Source: Isoetes taiwanensis
Lineage: Eukaryota > Streptophyta > Lycopodiopsida > Isoetales > Isoetaceae
NCBI GenBank assembly: GCA_021234155.1
Contig: JAJEKV010000036.1
Location: forward strand, 124,791-188,790
DNA length: 64,000 nt
Direction of reading: 5' to 3'
The position numbers were made by a program, and so were the translations under genes. The notes under the pieces were generated by a model. That model was not told the DNA's origin, made no database searches, and saw only the letters and a program-made list of their open reading frames with translations. This document shows, piece after piece, positions 57,215-64,000 of the stretch (position 1 is its first letter; each line of letters starts with the position of its first letter).

Positions 57215-58360
57215 CATGCATTTGTAGCTCAAAGGATAGAGCGCTTCATTTCCAAGCAGAAGGTCACATGTTCGACCCATGCTCCAATCCGCTTTAAAGA
57301 TAATTGCACATTAACGCCTTTAACAAGCAAAAAGAAAAGAGTATTACATGCTTATACTCCACTCAATACCTTCTTGAAATTTGAAAGCCTAGATTCGTAT
57401 TTAGGACATGACCTTTAAAGTAATCAATAGCTTTTCTAAGGAACTTCAAGCAACTAAAACAGATTATTTTGAGATTCTTATTACTTTATGACCGCAAGGA
57501 TTTAGGCCTAAAAATAGTTTGCTTGAGATGTATGTGCATGCCTCATGCGCTTGTAGCCCGCTGATAGAGCATCCGCTTCCTACGCGATAAGGTCACATGT
57601 TCACCCACGCCTAAAAGCATTTAAAGATATTCAACTTAACGCCTTTGGATAAGCAAAAAGTAAAGAGTATGACATGCGATACCTTTTGAAATTTGAAAAG
57701 CCCTGACTGTACTTAGACATGATTCGGCAAAATTTGAAAGCTCCTGGATTCGTGACTAGACATGATCTTGAAGTAATCAACAGTTTATTCTGTATGAACT
57801 TCATCATCAAATGATTCTTTGAGATTCTTATTACTTATTGACTCCAAAGGATTTAAGCCTGTGTAGTTTGCTTTGAGATATATGCATGCCTTCATGCGCT
57901 TGTAGCTCGATAGAGCGTCTGCTTCCTAAGCGTATGTCACATGTTCACCCATGTTCACGCGCTTAAAGAGCATTCAGTTAAAGTTAATGTTCGACAACTA
58001 AGACGATGACCGTGAAGGATCTTGCTTCTAAAAGACTATAAGCGAAAGATATACACATATCTCATGTGTTTGTAGCAATGCTGGATAGAGCTGCCCGCTT
58101 CTAAGGTCACATGTTCACCCATGTCTAACGCCGCTTAAAGAGAATTCATTAACGCCTTTTGACAAGCAAAAGAAAAGATATTACATGTATACCCACTCAC
58201 CTTCTTGAAATTTGAAACCGGATCAGATTTAGACATGACCCTTTGATGTAATCAATAGTTTGCTGAACCTGTGATAATCAAACGTATTATGTTGAGATTC
58301 TTATTACGATGGCTGCAAGTATTTAAGCTGAAATAGTTTTGCTTTGAGATATGGGTGAAA
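57215..58360 (+). repeat. Second tRNA-Arg-like tandem array, opposite orientation
   Basis: Four units carry tRNA-like modules starting near 57,218, 57,541, 57,896 and 58,066, so spacings are long, long, short, followed by a final long unit. Modules read for example GCTCAAAGGATAGAGCGCTT ... ACATGTTCGACCCATGC and TGTAGCTCGATAGAGCGTCT then GCTTCCTAAGCG. Unit bodies match the reverse complement of the 36.9-41.25 kb array. A partial second body copy near 57,690-57,770 suggests internal duplication. Confidence 0.85.
57218..57290 (+). tRNA. tRNA-Arg-like module, full-length (pseudo-tRNA)
   Basis: GCATTTG and TAGCTCAAAGGATAGAGC are followed by an anticodon arm CTTCATTTCCAAGCAG and a T arm ACATGTTCGACCCATGC. 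Box A-like and box B-like sequences are both present, so polymerase III recognition is conceivable. The anticodon is no longer clearly CCT and the acceptor ends pair poorly, so I call it a pseudo-tRNA. Confidence 0.5.
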
Positions 58361-61300
58361 GTATGCCGGTGGGTATCAAAAGATGTCCGGACGCGATGCT
58401 TGTAAGCATGCTTATAGCGTGGTTTTACTCACAGCACCCCCGCTTTTGCTTAATTTGGGTGTCAGGGCGAATTGCCCGGCCATATTTTTGACGCCTTCAT
58501 GTACTCAAGACGCCCACCCTACCAACGAACCGCTAGGAAAAATGATTGTGGTATTTCATGGATTTTCACGCTGAAAGTGGTAGTAATGTAAATCGATCGA
58601 AAGCCTGAACTACCAATGCACCTCATGGCTCGCTGTAAAATTCTCCCTTCCAATTCACTTATTCTCCTCTCTCAGAATTTCATGGCGCCCTCGACACCGC
58701 CCCGAGGCAATCACACTAGCATTGACTTTAGTCTACACCTAACACAGTTGTTCCATTTGTTGGATGTCAATGCAACACAGAAATATCACAGGAAGATCCG
58801 CTTTCTCCGCAATTTACAAGAAATTGGATGCGCAGAGAAAGAGAGAATACGTGACATGGAATAAGATGAGGAAAACAAATGGCTGAATGTGGGGAGGACT
58901 ATAATCTAGACGCCAGTAAGAAATAGCTTGCTTGTAGTTGATTACTCAACAAGCTCACCTCAAAGCATCTCACCAACTCAAGGCCCATGTGATGAAGAGG
59001 GTAGTTCATCACCACCTAAAATGGAAATCTCTAACCTGGAATTTTGCCAACTAAAGGAGTGCAAGGCGCCGGGTGCTGCTCTCAACAACTTGAAATCGCA
59101 TTAACGGCGTTCACAAAGAGGCAAAGGAAACCATGATATTGAGCCACACAATTGGCTGTGGCTAGATGGAAGGCGCAATTCGTGAGTTGCCCTCGACATC
59201 CGGAGATGGCACCATTGTTTCTCAGAATTGATTTTGCGAGAATTACGTGAGAAAAAAATACAAAGGAGGCCCACGATTGGCACAATGACCGTGATAACAA
59301 TTCTCGGCCCACATCACGACAGATGGACACGCTTTGGGGTCGGAAGCTATTGAAGGAAAACCCATTTTACTTGAGGATGACAAGCTTCATGACACTCTTT
59401 TGGTGCGTATCTGCCTTAGTTACCAATTAAGGTTTAAACAAAATGGTGGTGATTTCTCCGGTGCATTAAGGTTTGGGTCGATGGTTGTTCTAGCCAATTC
59501 AAATCTGCCCTACCATTCATTTCTACCAAGATATCACCATGATTAGGGAAGGAAAATAGCAATTTCTTTGGACAGCTCATGGTGGTGAGGAGCACGAAGG
59601 TAAGGGCGGGCGCCCCAAGGCATTCACTCAGAGAGCGCCTCAAGTAGCGATGGGGTGAGATTTAGGTGCCGCGATGCCCTGCGGAATTTAACCGCTTGAA
59701 TGAAGGTACCAAACAACGGACATCAAAAAGGTATTATGCTTTCATCATCGTGACTGTTGAGAAGCCGCTCAGAACCGTAATGTGCTGAATAGTGCTTTCA
59801 TCCGCTTTAAGTGATGTCTCGCGGAATTGTCAGAATGTGATGAGTAGTACGACATGTCATTCGGGTGAGGGAGCGCAATACTTGTTGTCTCCTCGTACTG
59901 CAATTGAAAGGATGATGTTGATAGGACGCACTGGCCGGACCTGCGCGCTGCGGCGGAAGGACGCCACGCGATCCTGACATACTTGGCCAAATCCGGGCAA
60001 TAAGCGCGGCTCACAGAGGCTTGCCACTTCGCGGGTAACCGCTTGAAAGGAAATCGGTCATCTTGTGTGAACAAGCACAGTTGAAGAATTGAATATGTTA
60101 CACCAAAGCCAACAAGCCCATCAGAAGGCACCGAAGACGCAAATCGATGAGGCATTTTTGAAGGTGATGGAGACGTGGCTTAGTGGAAACGTGAGGAAGG
60201 TAATAACTTTGTCAAGCAGCCGGTGAGGGAAAAAATCAGAGAATGGATTTCTATGTGGTCAAATGTGTTGCCGAGGGTGATATCCCTACGTAATCTGTCA
60301 AGCGATAAATGGGCCTGACCTTCAATGTGGATAAACATGTGTTGGCCGGTTCAGACTATGCCCGTACCCGCATGGTGAAGGGGTTACCTTGAAGACAAAG
60401 GTCCGACTTCCAAAGCATGTACCACCACGCATCGCCCATCAAGCTTCTGAGATGAATCGACCGGCACCAACAGTTCTCCTAACAGTTACCACCATATGAT
60501 CCTTGACAGCCCGCCATGCTTTGACCTAGTTGTTTTATCATTGTAAATTGTGTCCTCAGAGTTACTTGTGTAATTTGTCTCAAATTTTGATCATTGTATC
60601 GAGACAATGCTCGTGAGACAACAAGCTTGTAGTATTGGACTCAATATTGGAGTATTTTAATATTGTGTTGACGTTTGTAGTATTGAGAGCAAGCTTGATA
60701 TATTACGTAAAATTGTACACTCAAGATTAGAGATTATCACTAAGATCACTCAATACTCAGAGACAAAGTAATCATACATATATATTAAGCAAAAAGTAGT
60801 GTACAATGGTTACTTCATGAGTCATCAAGTCTTCGTGAGTCATAATTCTCGCCAGAAGGGTGCCCAAAGAGCTGCCTTTGTACTCTAATGGAGCATTGAG
60901 GATAGTAGGTCGGAGACAAGATAGTTGCTGAGGCAAGAATCCAAAGACCTGAACCTGCCTCCTTGTCCAACCATGCACTCTAGATGTCAATTTGTGAGAT
61001 CGCTTCCTCGCATCAGATGTGAAGAGAAGATCGTGCTCGGACACAAACTTGAAAAGTTGTCCCTTTCTTGCCCCCTTGGAAAAGGCATATAACAGAACGG
61101 CTAGGTGTGCGTGGTTTAGAAACCTTCAGGTAGGTCATTAACAACCAAATTAAAAAAAATCATACTACGATATTGGCGAAAAATCCTCAAGTACAACCTT
61201 CAACTCCTTGAAAAGTTGCTTTTTCTCAGGCTGTTGATGCTCGTGATGCATAGCAATGCTCTTTGGACCATATACTCTTTCTCAAGAATTGGTCTGCAAA

Positions 61301-64000
61301 TCGTGGAACAAAGCATCCACCATATCTCTTTGTATTCGGCAGAGAAGCACTCCAAATCACAATATTTAAACCGCAGCGTCTACCCACAAACTCAAGGATA
61401 CCTCGTTCCAAATTATGTACTTACTTGCGCTTTTACAACATGCTTTGTGGTGGAGGCAAGATTTTCTCCTGCTCATTCTCCTTCTCATAGGTTCCTCAGC
61501 AAGACACCATTTATGTCAGCACCATGCACTTCCGCCTCTGCGTCCATCCCCATCGCTTTCAACCACTCACATGTGCTGCATCAGTTTCACAGTTCTCAGG
61601 CTGCTGGCGTGTGGCCGGACTCTCACTGAAGTGCTATCGAGTCGCATTATTGCCACCCCGCCTGGATCAGCTTTATCTTTGCTACCAGATGATGGAGAGT
61701 GTCACAGCCATAGTCGATACATCCCATTAGTGACATCTCCTGCCCCCACTGCATGGGTAAGCTTCTGCTATCGCACCTCGCAGCGCCTTTGTCCTCGGGC
61801 TTTCCATTCACTAATTGGCCTTGTTCCTCCCCGCATGCAAAGGATGAGCTCCACTAACAACCGAATTTGTAGAGAATACACATTCAAATGTAACTGTGAT
61901 ACCGTGCACCTTTTGTATAAGTTAGAGTTTGTGCCGTACTTTTATCTCAGATTGTCTTTCATCGTATTCACTTGGCATAACCATTGGTCAGCTTCTTCTT
62001 TTCCTCTGCACAAGTTTTGCCGTATTTCCAAGTTGAATGAATAATCCAAACCAAAAATTTCCGTACATTAAAGGTGGAACAAACAGGATCAAATATATAT
62101 TAATTGTTTGAACAAAAACCTTTGGCTGATGGTTTAGGGTTGTTCTTGCAAAAAATCAAGGTTTGCTGCCTAAAATACAAGGCAAAATTACATTAGGCCT
62201 TTGTTTTTTTTTCCAAATGCTACTTCTATAGGGACGCCCCTCATCAAGGTCATTTTCTCTGACTTCCACCTCACTTCTTCCACAACCTTCTGGTTCTTGA
62301 CCGCACAACCGCTTCACCCCATAACGTCAATGATGATCGCCGACATCTTCAGCCATCGCTTTTCCTTCCCCAAAGAACAAGTTGTTGAGGAGTAGTTCAG
62401 AGGCAAAATTAATTTGAACTATATCATAATTGTTGGCACCATTAGTACTACTTGAATTTCCCTTTGATTCTCGTGATGCTTTGGTGTCTCCAAGACTGCA
62501 ATGCCAGAAAGGTCAAGATCGCCGTAGTTTGTCAGTTCAATGTCTACGCGACCTTCTATCGCCGCCAATTCAAAATCGGGAGTTCTAAAACGTGCATACC
62601 CTTTTTCCATGTCTTGGTTGTGGAGTGTGAACCTTGTGGACTTGTGCTTGGCTGATCCCGTCCTTTACTTTTTGGTGTGTTGACTGCTTTCCCCGCCGCC
62701 ATCGAGTTGTGGCTACATGTCATCAACATCACCATCTTCTTTCTGCTTTTGTGAGATGTTCCAAAGATGCAACACTTCATGCTTTAATCGCATTAAGCTT
62801 ACCCATTTCCCCGTGACTAACCCTCGTAGGAATGGTCTTCAGGCACCGAAAAGATCCTTTCCCATGAGCAAACCGGTGCAGCTAACGCGATAATGATGTC
62901 CACATATCCAGTCGAGGGTATAATCATCCTGAATGCAAGACCACAGGTGAGCATTCTCCCTCATTCCAATTGGCAATCTAATGGTATTGAGTGATACGAC
63001 CAGCTGATCATTCTTTTGCCGCCCCTCAGCTCCTGCGAGACTCTAGTGTTGGCTGGCTTTTGCAAGGAGGGACTCGTTGTTGGCAATCTCGCCAGCTATG
63101 CAGCCACCTTTCACACAAAGTTTGATCTACTGGCCCACCCCCATTTCCAAGTAGGGATTCTCAAGATATATTCTCGGCCATATCTTTCTCCCTCTCCAAA
63201 GAATGAATTCAAAGAGACACCTCGCATTAGATCCGGCATGTTTGAAGATGTGCATTATCCTTTATTGTTCTTAACTTCCTCAGAACCGAAGAAGTTTTTC
63301 TCCTTTGCCCTCGAGATTTCAGTGTACTGCTCCTTCTTTGACACTAGGTCATTCTCTCACGCACTTTAGGGCTTCCTCAAAGATATCTTGGATCATGCTT
63401 TCCGGACGAAATTTTCCCCATAAGTCGAGAATGTCAGCTGACACATTGCAAGACTTCTAATGACAACCTCCTTCTAATTCCATACATGTTTGTCGAGGGT
63501 CGGCCTTTTCATATAAGCTGTGCCGGTGAAATCATTGCGATTTATTGGCTCTCATTGTGAGCCCATTGTGGGAGCCGGGCTGTGCCGGTTCACTTGACCT
63601 TGCTCGACAGTTTCGCTTTTTTGCTGCCACCGGCCGCCCAATTGACCTTTGAAATTTTCAGATCCCCGCTGTCTTCCGCAGCGGTTGAATGCAAATAAAA
63701 GGAAACCGGCTCTTCCTTACTTCTCTATTCTTCAACCTATCTTTGCCTAACAAATAATTAGAGTTTCTTTCATGCTCGCCTATTTTGTCGATGGATGTCT
63801 TGTTGGGAATGACACCATTGGTGTCCCAAACCATTATACTGCCGCAGATATCATTACATCCTGCTCGAAATTGAAAGGGATGCACCTTCGCTTGATAGAC
63901 CCTCATAAGCATGTGGAAGTCTCCCGGGCTCGGTAATCACAGTCTGGTCTTAGGGCATCGCCTTCGAGCAATACGTAACTGGAACGAAGTACATACCGAA
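58361..64000. other. Right-hand 5.6 kb without recognised genes
   Basis: Base composition is more balanced here than in the AT-rich stretches, and open frames reach 209 codons (61,415-62,044) and 128 codons (59,769-60,155, - strand). I could not match any of them to a family. Frames change often, as in the relics elsewhere in the window, so degenerate transposon or gene sequence is likely. Stretches with protein-like composition are 58,640-58,860 (+), 62,420-62,780 (-) and 63,658-63,912 (-). No tRNA, tandem repeat or terminal repeat was seen. Confidence 0.3.

Noticed and set aside
59769-60155. 128-codon - strand frame as a conserved gene
   Set aside because: No recognisable motif, and the opposite strand is also open in places. 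Kept only as an unassigned stretch.

Overview
This window looks like repeat-dominated nuclear DNA from a land plant, probably a vascular plant. I see no bacterial or organellar gene organisation. The evidence is layered, decayed Ty3/gypsy retrotransposons, a Helitron helicase relic, a P-class PPR pseudogene, repeats that match my memory of plant tRNA-Arg(CCU), and low gene density. No intact protein-coding gene can be supported. Every recognisable protein signature is broken by stops and frameshifts. The species cannot be named from the sequence.

Region 1 (1-16.3 kb) is a nest of two gypsy elements. The outer element is on the + strand and reads RNase H-like domain, reverse transcriptase, RNase H, integrase zinc finger. 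It is interrupted at about 2,483 and resumes at about 15,312 inside the same zinc-finger motif. The ~12.8 kb insert is a chromovirus on the - strand: 5' LTR 13,442-15,311, a primer-binding site resembling the initiator-Met type at 13,425-13,440, gag-like sequence, protease, RT/RNase H, integrase with chromodomain, a short conserved 3' module, a polypurine tract and a 3' LTR at 2,484-4,397.

Region 2 (16.3-26 kb) is mostly unrecognised AT-rich sequence. It holds a broken PPR gene (about 20.2-21.2 kb), a gene fragment with plausible splice sites (21.9-22.25 kb) and the C-terminal part of a Helitron helicase on the - strand (23.4-23.9 kb).

Region 3 (26-29.15 kb) and region 6 (48-54.85 kb) are very long polypurine/polypyrimidine tracts, about 10 kb in total. 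Their flanks match the module that follows the chromovirus pol gene at 4.7-4.85 kb, so they probably derive from retrotransposon 3' non-coding sequence. At 51.16-54.85 kb two such arms face each other around a perfect 31-nt palindrome, forming a foldback-like structure. The long reading frames in these tracts are compositional artefacts.

Region 4 (29-36.9 kb) is non-coding, with several small tandem repeats and MITE-like ends. Region 5 (36.9-43.7 kb) carries a ~4.3 kb tandem array in which every unit contains a tRNA-Arg(CCU)-like sequence, with long (~310 bp) and short (~160 bp) units in higher-order patterns. A second array in the opposite orientation lies at 57.2-58.36 kb. The rest (58.4-64 kb) contains no family I recognise.
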